Shown here one piece after another: positions 12,403-23,877 of a DNA stretch of 64,000 bases (its first letter is position 1; the number at the start of each line of letters is the position of its first letter). The translations under genes and the position numbers were made by a program. The notes under the pieces are model-generated. The model saw only the letters and a program-made list of their open reading frames with translations, made no database searches and was not told the origin of the DNA. This stretch comes from Telmatactis stephensoni (Eukaryota; Cnidaria; Anthozoa; Actiniaria; Isophelliidae): positions 124,001 through 188,000 of the forward strand of contig JALIZF010001408.1 in NCBI GenBank assembly GCA_029948255.1, in the 5' to 3' direction.

Positions 12403-12657
12403 TTAGTCCTTTGGAAGTCTTGCTGGACGGCTTGACAAGACAGCATTCATTCTAGCGCTACCTCGTCCTCGACCAATCAAAGAACTTTGATTTTCGGTTT
12501 TCTCGGCCAAAGCAGCCTTCGGTAACTTTAGAGATGAAAGATTTTGTTCTAGTCTCCCTCTTCCTTTTCCAACGCCTTTGATAGTACCAACGTCTTGATT
12601 GATTTCCGAGGAAAAAAGATCAATAAAATCTTCTGAACTCAACACTTTGTCCGCCAT
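12403..12657 (-). CDS. Short GRGRG-containing protein, unrecognised
   Basis: An 84-residue frame opens at an ATG in good context (AAGATGGCGG) and reads MADKVLSSEDFIDLFSSE..., with two Gly-Arg motifs (GKGRGR near residue 31 and GRGRG near 63). It is head-to-head with TEFM at about 400 bases, as expected for a real gene with a CpG-type shared promoter. It ends at an in-frame TAA; a donor-like GTGAGT lies 40 bases after the stop. I do not recognise the family. GRG repeats can be arginine-methylation or RNA-binding motifs, but no function is claimed. Confidence 0.55.
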   Translation of the reverse strand: MADKVLSSEDFIDLFSSEINQDVGTIKGVGKGRGRLEQNLSSLKLPKAALAEKTENQSSLIGRGRGSARMNAVLSSRPARLPKD

Positions 12658-13060
12658 CTTGAATGTTGACTTTTCTTAGTAACCAGGCCAAAACAGTATA
12701 GTACCTTGGGGGAGGGAGTCCTGAAGAAAATGGGTCTTCATGCCTTTTTGGAGAAACGTATTATTACTTTTTCATGGAAACTTCATTTAGGATTTTATCT
12801 AGCACCTTTATCTAACATTGTTGAACGCTTTTCAAATATCATAAACTGATTCATGCTTTTACTTTCAAGGTTTGTATCTTTGTAATTTTGGAATTTTTTC
12901 GTAAGTTTGGGGGTAGGGTAAGTAGAAATTATAGCAGCGATCAAAGGGACTGGGATTTAATCCAATATGGCGGCGTAGTTAAAGAAAATATTATTATAAA
13001 CTTTCTTCGTAAAAAATATGATATCGCAGGAAAACAGAATGCTGTAGATATGTTTAGAAA
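12658..13060. promoter_or_regulatory. Bidirectional promoter region, GRGRG gene / TEFM
   Basis: The two divergent start codons are 403 bases apart. The sequence holds AAGATGGCGG at the minus-strand start and AATATGGCGGCG at 12963, both resembling YY1 sites, which are frequent in housekeeping promoters. Role inferred. Confidence 0.45.
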
Positions 13061-16000
13061 ATGTATCGGAGATGTATGTTTCAGTGTTATCGTCTGACTG
13101 CAAGATACAAGCTCGTAACTCAAGGAAATCTTGCAAAAACAAGGCAGTTGTGTAATTTGTCTACTGCTGCACAGCCTACTACTACACAGGGAACATCAAA
13201 GACAAAACCAAAATCGAACAAAAATGAGGCCAAGAAACGTGAAAAAGACCCGGTACTGAAGCTAACAGATGAACAGTCACAGGTTTGTTGGTGTTTCTGA
13301 TTCTAATGAATCTTTTTTGATGATGAAATCCCTTCAATATTAAACCACTCAAACTGAAACTGGACAAGGAATGCCCCATCCTGGGCAGCACCGCCCAATG
13401 GAAAAATCAACAAGTCACAACAGGGTGGCAAAAGACCTATGTATGACTGGACCCTGGACCAAAATTTTCAACGTGATGCATCACATGCCTCCACCCCCTT
13501 GCCTCCACCCCCTTGCCTCCACCCCCTTGCCTCCACCCCCTTGCCTCCAGCCCCTTGCCTCCACCCCCTTGCCTCCACCCCCTTGCCTCCACCCACTTAC
13601 CTCCACCCCCTTGCCTCTGCTCCCTTGCCTCCACCCCCATCGCAAGTGTTAAACACTCTGCCAGCAGCCTTCAATTCTAATTAGTTACAGGGCTGTCAAC
13701 TCTCCCGGATAAGCCGGGAGTCTCAAGATTTTGGACCATATCTCCCGGTCTCAAGATTAGAGGCTCAAATCTCCCGGATAATCGCTCGGATCCAAAAATC
13801 GCGGCCATTTTAACTGAAATATCGTCTTCTTTCTTGAAATACCCCCCCCCCCCCCCACCGAGGTATGAAAATCGACCTCGAAGATAGCACAGTGTAGCCT
13901 CGAGTACGTTTTGTCTCACTTTGAGTCTCCTCTCTTCCCTCTTTCTCCCCCCCACCAATGAGCATGAAAATCGACCCAATTCTAAGGAAAAAATGTTCAT
14001 CTCCAGGTACAAAAGCCTTGGTTGACAGCCCTGTAGTTACCTTATTATACACTGTAAATTTTTTCCTCATTCATTGAAATTATGTTGATGATGATGATCA
14101 TAGTTATTTTTGTTAATATTGTCATCATCATAATTTGTCATATCCATACTTTATGAAAATCACCTCTATTTCTTTTGTTAATCTGGTTTCTAGGCTATTC
14201 TTCAAGAGCTTAACACAAGAACTTTAGAGCAACTAACCAGTACTAAAAACATTGGAAAGAACAAAGCAGAGGCACTAATTAAGTACAGACAAGAGAATGG
14301 TCTGCTTACTAATCTTGTAGAACTTAACAAAATCAAAGGTTATGGTAAAGCATTCTTTACATGGCTTGAAGACAATGGTGAACTACCTCCATCTACCAAG
14401 AAATTCTCCAGACAACATGAGATTCTTAGTTTAGTCATTTCTGATGATCAAAAACAGGTACTTGTACATATCCTGCATACCCATGCAATTATAATGATTA
14501 AAGATGAAAGATATAGTAGATTTCACATGACTGTAAAAATTGCATGGTCATACATTGTAGTGCACAACGTGGCAACAACAGGAACTTCAAGTGTTTTTTA
14601 TCATAGTAATAATAATAATAATTTATTTATAAAGTGCAAATTCAACACTACAGTAAATATTGACATATTTACAGCTCAGCATGGTCTGTTTCACACACAT
14701 ATGAAAATGTTATGTAATTTATATAAAAATACAATATTATTGAAGGATATGCCCATAAAATGACCTAATGGAAGAGTTCATAAAGTGGTCCCCCTAAAAA
14801 TGGTCAAATTTTGCAATTTTTCTAAACATTATTGGATATAATTTTTGTCTTTCCACAGAATATCTCTAATATAGTATCAATAGATATTGGCTTACAGAAT
14901 GCTGCATGGGTTCATATGGATAGAGACCATCAAGTCTTAGCATGGCAACAGACCCATATCTCTAAACCAAAGCCATATAATCCTGCATCACTAAAGCCAC
15001 AGGTATGGTAGTCAGTACATGTATGTATATTCATTCATTCATTCATTCATTCATTCATTCATTCATTCATTCATTCATTCATTCATTCATTCATTCATTC
15101 ATTCATTCATTCATTCATTCAGTCATTATTTATTCCTTCATAATTCCTTCATCATTCATTCATTCATTTATTTTAAGACTCAGCGCAGCTTTTATATGAG
15201 TGAAATGGACCACACTCTACAGTAGCCATGCCAGTGCTGGGATGTCTGTACAAATTTACCATATCACAACTGTGCTATTTTCAGTCATATAAATACTACT
15301 CTGTATGTAATAGAGTTTAACTTGTCACTCAAATGGAGGGTAGGTGCCTAATAGCAATAGCAATGGCAAAGGCAATCAAGCAAGAGGTAACCATGGCAAC
15401 CAAGCCACGGGTCAACCTCGGCACCCGTCACACTGTAGCAACAGTGGAATAAATTACTTACCATAAACCCCCAGAGGAGGGTGGGTGTGGCAAAAGGCAA
15501 TAAGCAAGTGGCTAAACGACAAGAGAGCAAGCAGCGACCACGATGCTTCAGGCAGCTATAGCGCATGTGCAGAACCGTACACCGCTGGACAGCACAATGC
15601 TCCCAGTTAACTTTGCTTAATACTTAACCACATTAAAAGGTCATTTATATAATTCTTGAGGCAGAGGTGTGGGTAGGAAAAACATGCTGAGAATGTCAGT
15701 GATGGGTGACAAGTTGTGCCCCCTCAATCTATATAGAATATAAACCTTCAGACATTTTGTTCCAGGTCCAAGCATTTGTTGACTCTCTTCCACAAACAGA
15801 TGCCTACATTGTAGAAATGCAAAGCCATAGGGTTGGCAAACATGCCGTCTCTCTGCCTCCCATTTGTTATCCATCTACGTATCATGGAAGCCATGCTTCA
15901 CTGTCTACTTCAACCACCTGTAATTCCACTAGACCCTCACTACACCTCAAAATACTTTAAATTACCAACTGGACATTCACAGAAGAAGAAAGCTGCCGTT

Positions 16001-16323
16001 AGTTTGGTACAGAGTTTATTTCTTGAAAGAAAAGAAGTTGCATTTGAGGTTGAATGTGAGAACTTTCTAAAGGAGAAGTCAGGATTAGAGGGGAGTGAGC
16101 TCATAGTAGAGGGGCTTGTTGGTGGTCCTGATATAGTCTAACAAGGATGCACAGACAGCTAATGCAACAATTGCGAACATCTTCTTGGACACCTGATTTT
16201 AAACTCCAAATTTCTGAAAAACTTATTGAATATTTCCAGAATTGTAAGAAGAAGGATGACTTAAGTGACTGCTTGCTACAAGCTTTGGCATTTTACAATT
16301 TATTATCTGAAAGTCAAGAATAA
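13061..16323 (+). CDS. TEFM: TEFM, mitochondrial transcription elongation factor (two frameshifts in last exon)
   Basis: Known family role: clamps mitochondrial RNA polymerase for processive elongation. Exons: 13061-13282, 14194-14457, 14859-15002, 15766-16323, GT-AG, all phase 0. The first about 40 residues are Arg/Lys/Gln rich without acids, a mitochondrial targeting signal. Exon 2 carries the helix-hairpin-helix region (LTSTKNIGKNKAEALIKYR). Exon 3 starts the RNase H/RuvC-like fold (IVSIDIGLQNAAWV). Exon 4 has RIMEAMLHCLL and ends LLQALAFYNLLSESQE, matching the C-terminus of vertebrate TEFM. Exon 4 is 558 bases, divisible by three, but is open only if the frame moves by one at the CCC around 15860 and back near 16130. 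Poly(A) signal AATAAA overlaps the stop (16319-16324). Confidence 0.9.
13487..13638 (+). repeat. 14-base minisatellite in TEFM intron 1
   Basis: About eleven units of CCTCCACCCCCTTG, with variant units containing CAGCC, CCACTTA and TGCTC. It is intronic; the proline/leucine-rich frames across it are artefacts of the repeat. Confidence 0.95.
13688..14033. mobile_element. CAGGG-type TIR element, TEFM intron 1
   Basis: Ends CAGGGCTGTCAAC and GTTGACAGCCCTG form terminal inverted repeats around 346 bases, flanked by a 6-base direct repeat TAGTTA (13682-13687 and 14034-14039). CAGGG termini are typical of hAT elements. No transposase is present, so it is non-autonomous. A C-run lies at about 13842-13857. 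Confidence 0.8.
14512..14720 (+). repeat. Third copy of interspersed family, with AAT-rich insert
   Basis: Shares TTTCACATGACTGTAAAAA, a CATGG block and a closing CACACATATGAAAATG with the copies at 7846 and 10624. An (AAT)n tract at about 14607-14622 sits inside, as at LINE or SINE tails. Confidence 0.45.
15029..15121 (+). repeat. (ATTC)n microsatellite, TEFM intron 3
   Basis: About 23 uninterrupted tetranucleotide units starting right after the exon 15002 donor region; degenerate units continue to about 15170. Not coding. Confidence 0.97.
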
Positions 16324-17379
16324 AAAAATGCATTTTGCTTTTATTGATATTTCGTCAATGTGATAGAGGATATATAAATCATTTTATATCCATCTAATTA
16401 AATTATTTCCAGATGACATTGCTGTATTAGAATCATTCCTTTAAGAATGGAGATAAATGTTCCATTCTTAGAATGGCTCCCTTGCTTGAAATATTCAAGT
16501 AAATAGCTGTTAACAGATGGGTCCACACAATGAGATAATCATTTGTTTTAAAGAATCATTTAGGCAAGGGATCAGTACAAATGCATAGTTCATTAATTAT
16601 ATTAAACTGTAATAACAACTATAAAGGTCTATTTTTATTACCCTGCAAGCGCTATCTTATTTGCTTATAGGGTAAAATTAAGTAGTGCAATAAATATTGT
16701 GCAAATTTAGGTACATTAATTGTTTTTTAAACTATAACTTTCAGAACAAAAGCAAATTAAAATCTGATTTGGGCATTAACTACATTGACCTCTAAAGGTT
16801 TTGTTCTGTGAGGTTTTGTTCTCAGATGGCTCAGCTCAACCACTGATCACTTGTCTCTAAGGGGATCAAGACAAGACAGTAGTCAGCAGTCAAGCCATGC
16901 CATCTGATATAATCAGGCTAGGTGAAGTCCACATTGCTGCTTCTCTTCTTTATATGGGCTTCCTGTGTTGTGATTCTGTTTAAGGGTGTGTATCGCTTGC
17001 AGGATCTACCCTTTGTACAACAGTTCCCCACACATCCCCTGCAAACAAAATTTGTTTAATGTTTGTCCTCACAGGGGAAGTAGTGTAGAACAGCTGTACA
17101 CAGGCTTTGCAAGATCATATCGGATCATATCCGACACAAATATATACAAATTACCTTACAAAAAATTTACAGTGTAGGGATATAAAATATTGAAAGATAT
17201 TTTGTCACAAATATGGTGCAGATTTTATATAGGGAAACCTATATACGTACAGTTTAGTGAAAAAAATACAGTCATGGTTACAGTGCACAAAATACAGCCA
17301 ATCGGAGTTCATGGTGGCCAACAGACCAATCAGATCAATTCAAAGATATTAGTACAGTTACAGTAAGAAGAAAACAGCA
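16324..17379. other. Intergenic, no gene seen
   Basis: AT-rich spacer between the TEFM 3' end and the GST array. It contains a GGGCTTCCTGTG motif at 16956 and a weak imperfect inverted repeat around 17005-17110. No exon is supported. Confidence 0.55.
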
Positions 17380-17559
17380 AATAGGCCATTTGCATGATGG
17401 CGTCATATACTACAACTACCAGAATGCTTTGCCTACTTTCTTTTGTAAAATAGTTAGTGCCAATTGTTTTGCTATTCTCAAAAGGGAATAAAAATCTGAA
17501 TAAGAAAGAAAATTCGTAGAGCATTCTGGTAGTTGACACCATCGTGCAAATGGCCTATT
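17380..17559. mobile_element. AATAGGCCAT MITE, short copy
   Basis: A 180-base element with inverted ends AATAGGCCATTTGCA and TGCAAATGGCCTATT; complementarity extends over ACTACCAGAATGCT, about 50 bases per arm. The ends match the larger foldback at 23878-24297, so both belong to one family. Confidence 0.8.
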
Positions 17560-17622
17560 GTATCATATCCCACTTAAACAAGATCTGCTTTATATGGATA
17601 GAGTGCCAGGGTATTAATTGCA

Positions 17623-18338
17623 TTATGGAAGGGCTGTTCCCTTACGGACAGCTTCACTAACTAAAGATTTGGTTGTATTATGTGCATAGCGCTGGTATAT
17701 TTCAATCAACTTTTCACCCTCACTTATTTTCATTGTATCAAAAACTGCTGGATGTTTCTTGACAGTTGACCACCATTTGTGATATCTTTCAAACTCTGGT
17801 GTATCGGGAATCTCAAATCCTCGGAAATGCTTGAGCACTGACATTCGCTGAGCAAAAGGAGCAAACATGATATCAACATAGCTGAAGGGTTTTTTGTTGA
17901 AAGTAGGAATGATTTGGTGACATTGCCTCTGTGAACACTTTCAGCCCTTCAAGATACTTTTCCTTGGCTTCATCTTGTTCTTCTTTTGTTTGCTTTCAAA
18001 AGCATAGCATAAAAATGTGGAATCACTTTCTTTGTTAAGAAATCTCCCCAAATACGAGCATATGCTCTTTGGAAAGGATCTTTTGGCATTAACGAAACAT
18101 TAGTCTGGAAAGCTTCATCAATGTATTCAATGCAAATGGCACTTTCGTAGATGGTATCTCCACCATGGACTATTACTGGCACAAGTCCTGTAGGACTAAT
18201 AGCCAACCACTCTGGGGTTTTATTATAAGGGTTTTGCTCTATGTATTCGAATTCCACCTTCTTGGCAAGCATGGCTATCCAAGCACGCTGAGCAAAGGGG
18301 CAAAACCATGCAGTGTATAATTTGGGTAGCATAGCCAT
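17623..18338 (-). pseudogene. GST copy 1, Cys-type, two one-base insertions
   Basis: Homologous over its whole length to the GSTs at 20608 and 24337. The ATG at 18338 opens MAMLPKLYTAWFCPFAQRAW, with the catalytic Cys in FCPF. The frame breaks after AMLLK near 17996 (AAAG where the paralogues have AAG), and again near 17891 in the segment before SYVDIMF; beyond that MFAPFAQRM to the stop at 17623 is well conserved. A 5'UTR exon at about 18987-19040 with donor CAG/GTAAGT joins an acceptor at 18349. It is either a young pseudogene or carries assembly errors; two independent insertions favour decay. Confidence 0.8.
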
Positions 18339-18401
18339 TTTGGTCAACCTAAATATAGTTGATTATAGTTTAGTTTCCAATATTAGAGTAACTTATTTCA
18401 T

Positions 18402-18672
18402 ATAATAATAATTGGTTGAGAACCATCAGTGATTACAGTACAAATGCATACAGATGACATCAACTTTGTCTCGTGGCATATATCTGTGCATCGATTAGAG
18501 TACAGACACGGAAAAATGGAATCTATCTGTTTTATATAATATTTATCGAAACATTCCAACCAATCAGAGCGCGCGTAAGATTCGATGACGCCATCTATGT
18601 GTGTACTGTAATCACACATGGTTGTCCGACCAATCAGAGCGCGCGTAATATGCCAATTATTAAAAGGATTAT
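18402..18672. mobile_element. MITE with GCGCGC-containing ends
   Basis: An imperfect inverted repeat: AATAATTGG near 18406 pairs with CCAATTATT at 18653-18661, and the subterminal GATTACAGTA blocks at 18431 and 18605 are also inverted. The part 18505-18660 reappears in reverse orientation at about 22438-22595 with roughly 85 percent identity by eye. It contains two copies of CCAATCAGAGCGCGCGTAA. Confidence 0.6.
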
Positions 18673-20607
18673 CATATAAACCACCAAATTTTTCTTGATT
18701 GATCGTTTCATTACAACCCCAGCTGAATTACAGAAGTATCACTAAGTTCACAGACGCATCTATAGGCATAAGCAAAGAAACCTAACTTTTCTTTTTTCTT
18801 AAGTTTATGCTTGTGTCGTTATATTGTGCGAGTGACTCGATAAAATATTAAACGCTCATGCTTTAATAAGCTTATATGCTATAATGACCGAACGGTTATG
18901 TACGTACTCAAAGCGTAACCAAGACACTTGAAATAAGAAATCTCTAAACAGCTATAGCAAAAACAATAGAGTAGATTGAGACTTACCTGAGAAATAAACG
19001 TTAATTTTCTCTAACTTTCGTGCTACCGAGATCACTCACTCTATACTACTCTTTAACCTCAATCTCTGCAAGCAAGCTAGGTTCCAGGTCACGTACGGTC
19101 ACACGACAGTGACGTCAAAGTTTGCTCTCATTCTGATCAGAGAAGCTGATTGGTGAATTGAGTATTTGGTAATCCAATGATCACATTAGAGAGTTTTCAA
19201 AGCTTGTGGTTCCCCCGGGTTCCTGTCCCCAGTGCTGGGCTGACAGTCTCCTCCCTTCTGTCAAAGCCTCCTTTTCCACAAGGAAGAAAGGGAGAATCTG
19301 CCAATAGGGAAAGCTCGTGGGTATCTATTCTCAGTTTAGGTGTTTGTTTGTTTTACATCTTTGTACCCAAAATCTCCCAGGGGGACTTCATTGTAAAAGG
19401 ATTGGGTTGTAAGGCTTGTCTTATGGGTAAAAATCAGCGATTTGGTATGTTTTAGGAAGTTTAGAGTTTTCTGGTCTCTCTTAGGGTATTGCTAATTATC
19501 TTGTTCTCAGATGGAAGAAATTTGCTGGCAACAAAAGCATCTCGACAATTCAATTTTATGTTCATCATAATAAATATGTTCATATTAGCTTATCGCTGGT
19601 ATCTCTAGGGGTTAAAAGGTCGTCTAGCCACACCCTTCTTAAAAGACTTCCGGTATCTTTTAGGGGTATTTTTTTACATTTCTGACGACCATACCTGATC
19701 TTTTTACAATAGAGTCCCCCCTGGCAAAATCTTTGCCATCAAACTTCTTGAAAATATCCACAGAAATTTTCCAAAATCTCTGGACATTAAGATATCTATG
19801 CAAGGAATAATAGACTAATAATGCCTCCAAATTTTCCTGGTTTCATGAATTTGAGGTTGATTTGTAAAGCAAAAAAAAACCCTTGCTTGTGTGTAAAGGG
19901 TTTTCCCAGAGATGATCTTTTCATGGGTCTTTAACATAAAATAACTTTGTTAATTTGCTTACCCATTAATGAGTGACAAGGTATTTGTTCAAAAGTAGTT
20001 TTGAACCCCATTTGGGAAAATTCAATTCTGTCAAGGCATTTCAATATTTTATGAGTTTTTCAGGAGTTCAAACATTAAGCATGAAATATGGGTTTTTCAA
20101 ACAATCCCATTTTGGGGTCACTTAATGTCCATTAATAATTATTTTATTAATGCACACACGACGACGGAAATAGCAATATGACATGCGATACTCGATGACC
20201 TCCCATTCCACATTAACATATATTAATAATCAACTAATATCACAAAATTAATAGACAAAAATAATTATATAATTATAACAACTTTATTTTTGACTTTTTC
20301 CCCTTTAGGTTACTGGCTATTTAGTAGCCTAGTTGGGCTTTCTGTGTTACTTCCTATGTAAAGTTGTGTCCCTATTGTTTGTATGTGTTACAACATTTTG
20401 CATTGGTAAAGTTTATACAAGTTTATCTAGTTATCTTGATTACAAATGCAAATATCGCTAATTTGCAGTTAGTCAGGCAAAACCTTACTTGCTCTGCATC
20501 TCTTGGTTCAGTGGCTAGCAAACTATTCTTCTTACTTCTACAACTGCTAAATATGGACTTCAGATGATGAACAACCTTGATTGTCACACAGTTGGCCATC
20601 AAATCAC
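18673..20607. other. GST1 upstream region and intergenic spacer
   Basis: 18987-19040 is the presumed GST1 5'UTR exon. From about 19170 to 19780 there is repeat-like sequence with CCCCCGGG and two TTTTAGGGGT/TAGGGGTTAAAAGG motifs that weakly resemble the hAT-like element at 53203. No coding exon is seen. Confidence 0.45.
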
Positions 20608-21276
20608 TTACTTAGCTGTATGCTTTTTGATATAATCTGCATAACTATCAACTAATTTTTGTTCATCACAAAGTGTTTCAACAAAAGCTGGATGTTTCTT
20701 GACAGCTGCCCACCATTTGTGGTATCTTTCAAACTCTGCAGTATCAGGGACCTCAAATCCTCGGAGACGTTTGAGTACTATCATACGCTGAGCAAAAGGA
20801 GCAAACATGATGTCAACATAGCTTAAGGTATCTCCTTGGAAGTAGTCATGGTCTGGTGACATGGCCTTGATGACTGCTTTCAGCCCTTCAAGCAATTTCT
20901 CTTTGACTTCATCCTGTTCTTCTTTGGTTTGCTTCAAGAGCATGGCAAAAAAATGTGGAATAAATTTCTTTCCCACGAAATCTCCCCAAATGCGAGCATG
21001 TGCTCTTTGGAAAGGATCTTTTGGCATCAATGAGACATCTGACTGGAAAGCTTCATCAATGTACTCAATGCAAATGGCACTTTCATAGACACTGTTACCA
21101 CCATGAACTATTGCTGGTACGGCTCCATTAGGACTGATAGCCAACCATTCTGGGGTTTTGTTGTAAGGATTTTGCTCCACATATTCAAATTTGACTTTCT
21201 TTGCAAGCATGGATATCCAAGCACGCTGAGCAAAGGGGCAAAACCAGGCACAGTACAGCTTTGGTGTAGTATCCAT
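20608..21276 (-). CDS. Glutathione S-transferase, Cys-type (omega-like), copy 2, intact
   Basis: Single-exon CDS of 222 residues. The N-terminal thioredoxin-like domain (about 5-80) has WFCPFAQRAW with the likely catalytic Cys13, PEWLAISPNGAVPAI (cis-Pro loop) and the glutathione-binding YESAICIEYIDEAF. The alpha-helical C-terminal domain (about 90-215) includes YFQGDTLSYVDIMFAPF. The CPF active site is that of omega-class GSTs (glutathione-dependent thiol transfer, dehydroascorbate reduction), though class placement needs a tree. I chose ATG 21276 because an acceptor (ATATAG/G) lies 11 bases upstream; the frame extends further 5' only through intron. The 5'UTR exon is at 22142 and above. Confidence 0.9.
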   Translation of the reverse strand: MDTTPKLYCAWFCPFAQRAWISMLAKKVKFEYVEQNPYNKTPEWLAISPNGAVPAIVHGGNSVYESAICIEYIDEAFQSDVSLMPKDPFQRAHARIWGDFVGKKFIPHFFAMLLKQTKEEQDEVKEKLLEGLKAVIKAMSPDHDYFQGDTLSYVDIMFAPFAQRMIVLKRLRGFEVPDTAEFERYHKWWAAVKKHPAFVETLCDEQKLVDSYADYIKKHTAK

Positions 21277-21600
21277 AACATGCAAACCTATATGACATGA
21301 AGCCAACACAGCTAATAATTAGTTAGTTCACTGTCATATTATTAAAGTGAACATCAGCCTGGTTTACATAACCTTTTTATAGCATGGCACCACTCCATGG
21401 CACACCTAATTCTGGGCAAGTGGACCCATAATTTGGTATGGCACCATGGTATGGTATAATAATTACCAGAAAATTTGTTGACTTGATAGGGTACCATACT
21501 CAAAACAGTATAGATGCACATGCCAAGATTTGGCTGGATCCTCCGATCCTGTGCCATAAAATTTCTAGGGGCCCTTAACTCTGCTATTCTTGGATTACCA
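21277..21600. other. GST2 5'UTR intron, no other gene
   Basis: Intron sequence between the CDS exon acceptor and the 5'UTR exon near 22142. It contains palindromic CATGGCACCA/TGGTATGG-type short repeats around 21383-21455 but no recognisable gene. Confidence 0.5.
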
Positions 21601-21898
21601 TCATTCCCAGAGGAGTAAAATGAACAAAAGACATGGCAGCCATGTTGATGGTTTTCATGACTTCAATTGAATGAGAACTAGAAAATTATTGACTTTGAAT
21701 AATGATTTTGAAGATTTTAGTCATGTTTTAGTTTTATGTGTACAGTTATAATTATAAATATGTATATGTGATGAGTGTAATTTATCCTTAATTGCTATTA
21801 TAAATCTCATTAAACATTATTATTATTATTTCTTTTGTCAAGACCGTCAGAATATATGGCCGCCATGTCTTTTGTTCATTTCACTCTCTTGGGAATGA
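21601..21898. mobile_element. MITE with TCATTCCCA ends, GST2 5' intron
   Basis: Inverted arms TCATTCCCAGAGGAGT... and ...ACTCTCTTGGGAATGA pair through ATGAACAAAAGACATGG, about 45 bases per arm, 298 bases in all. An (ATT)n tract at 21817-21831 lies inside. Confidence 0.75.
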
Positions 21899-22141
21899 TT
21901 GCAATGCAGAAATAATGGGAAAAGCCAGGGGAGAAACCTGTTGAGATGTGCAGTCGGTAAGCATCTGGCTGGAGGCTAAGAATTACAAGAATTCACCGCC
22001 AAAATGGGAAAAAGCAAGAAGTGTATGCTCGGGAAAACAAATCATGGTCCGGGGCAGATACGACACTGCAACATATTCCGGTAACTTTTGTCTATAAAAA
22101 AGTTTTTGTCTTAATAATCTTCCAGCTAAATACAAACTTAC

Positions 22142-22190
22142 CAATACGAAGGTTTCAATATAGACTTGAGAAATTCTGTATAAGCTTTAT
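22142..22190 (-). other. GST2 5'UTR exon (end approximate)
   Basis: The donor TTG/GTAAGTTTGTATT is identical to that of GST3 at 25550, and the preceding ACCTTCGTATTG matches ACCTTCGTTTTG there. This shows that promoter and first exon were copied with the gene. The upstream boundary cannot be read. Confidence 0.55.
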
Positions 22191-22437
22191 GCAAACACCA
22201 GACGACGCTCCAGACACGAAACCAGTCGATGACACTGCAGTAATTTAACACAGGAACTCCAACAGGCTAGGCGTGATTTGTTCACCACCCGATAAGCAAA
22301 AATGAAAGAGAGAAGAAGAAGAAGAAAAAAAAACACCACAAACCATCTCCCATTCATGCGGGTTTACATTTTATTTGACTGTTAGGTTTTACCTATATAT
22401 ATTCCATTAAACACGTTGAAAATATAAACTCTCTTTT

Positions 22438-22600
22438 TTATATAATTGATTTCGCGCGCTCTGACTGGTCGAGAACCGTGTGCAAATACAGTACACACGC
22501 ATAGATGACGTCATTGAATCTTACGCTCACTCTAATTGGTGGAAATGTTTCGATAAATATTACATAAAACAAATAGATTCCATTTTTCAATTTGGGGGGG
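22438..22600 (-). repeat. Inverted copy of the 18402 MITE
   Basis: Read on the minus strand it starts AAAAATGGAATCTATTTG and follows 18514-18660 through the CGATAAATATT (plus) and GCGCGCTCTGA blocks. It is interrupted at its right side by a G-run of about 18 bases (22594-22611). Confidence 0.6.
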
Positions 22601-22925
22601 GGGGGGGGGGGTGGATGTGATGTGTTGGTCTTGGGGGAGGGGGGGAACACTTGAAAATAAAGTAGACTATCCAGTCAAGAAAAGTTTGCAAACAGAACAT
22701 TTAACTAGGTAGCACAGAAAGTGCTAGATTTATGGTAACTTGGCCTCAACACGAACCTTTTGCTTCATATTCAGGGAGGGTCCATACAGTAAGAAATTGC
22801 GAGCGATTCCTCAATAGTTATTAACAAAATGTGGAGGGATTTTTTCAAAAATCTCATTTTTAGGTCAAATAAACATAAATGAAGTGCCTATTAACCATGG
22901 GCTCCCTGTGTCTCTTGAACCTGTG

Positions 22926-23182
22926 TTAAGCAACAGCAAGTGATAACATGACGAGTATGCACGAACCGCTGGACGGAAGTGGGCTCAATTATGGTTTTAA
23001 CCTGGCTTAGGGCTACTCCCTCATAAAGAGAGTTGTATATAGTCTCCCCAAAGTTTTTCGGTGCATTACAGTCGAGTGCAGAAGTGCGAACAGCTAGAAA
23101 TTATCCTTTCAAAATTATCCATTTGTCCAAGACAATAGAAGTTGGAGACATGCGCAGATGTTATCACTTGCTGTTGTGTTAA
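22926..23182. mobile_element. TTAA-bounded MITE
   Basis: Inverted arms TTAAGCAACAGCAAGTGATAA and TTATCACTTGCTGTTGTGTTAA (last bases slightly offset) bound 257 bases. TTAA at both ends suits a piggyBac-like target site. Non-coding. Confidence 0.65.
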
Positions 23183-23877
23183 GCTATAAGTTGTGTCACT
23201 ATAAAATAAAAGAAATTAACTTTTGCAATACTGTACTTCAAAAACAAGAAATATACAAATTATTTAATGGTAAGTGAATTTTAGTTTTAATTATAAATAT
23301 TTATTTATTTATGTAATATTGTATACAAATATTTATGTCATAATAATTATGTATTTGTGCTGGCATTCCTTGTTATTCAGTTATCACTGACAAAAGAGAT
23401 ACAATAAACCAATTGATAATTTCTCTCCTTACTACACTTGACACTGTGTTCATCAAGGAAAAATTCAGAAAAAAATGTTTATTTGATTAAGAAAGTTACA
23501 AAATATATTCAATTCATTTCTTCCTGGGGAAATTAGGAAATTAGCATATTTTGGCAGGAACTGGACTGTCCTTGAAATTTAACCTTTCCATTGACTGCCC
23601 CCCTAGTTTTGCTCGGGCCTTGCTATGCCCCTGCTGACAAGGTCAATTTATGAGACTTCATGCCAGCAACTAATTTAAGCTAAATTTAAGACTATAAAAA
23701 CAGAAAGAGAGATTTTAAAACATCCCTCTTGCATTGATTATGGTTTTACAATGATAGTTTCTATATGAGATCATGATGTATATAGCATTAAAACTTTAAT
23801 TGCATATGAATTAATGTCTCAAGACTTCTTAGTAAGTCTCAGCTAAAAAAGCAAGACCACTCTGTGTTTGACACTTT
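23183..23877. other. Intergenic, no gene seen
   Basis: AT-rich sequence upstream of GST2's promoter side and downstream of GST3. No exon or clear repeat is visible. Confidence 0.5.

Noticed and set aside
13371..13684. Proline/leucine-rich and Gly-rich ORFs
   Set aside because: Products of the 14-base minisatellite inside TEFM intron 1.
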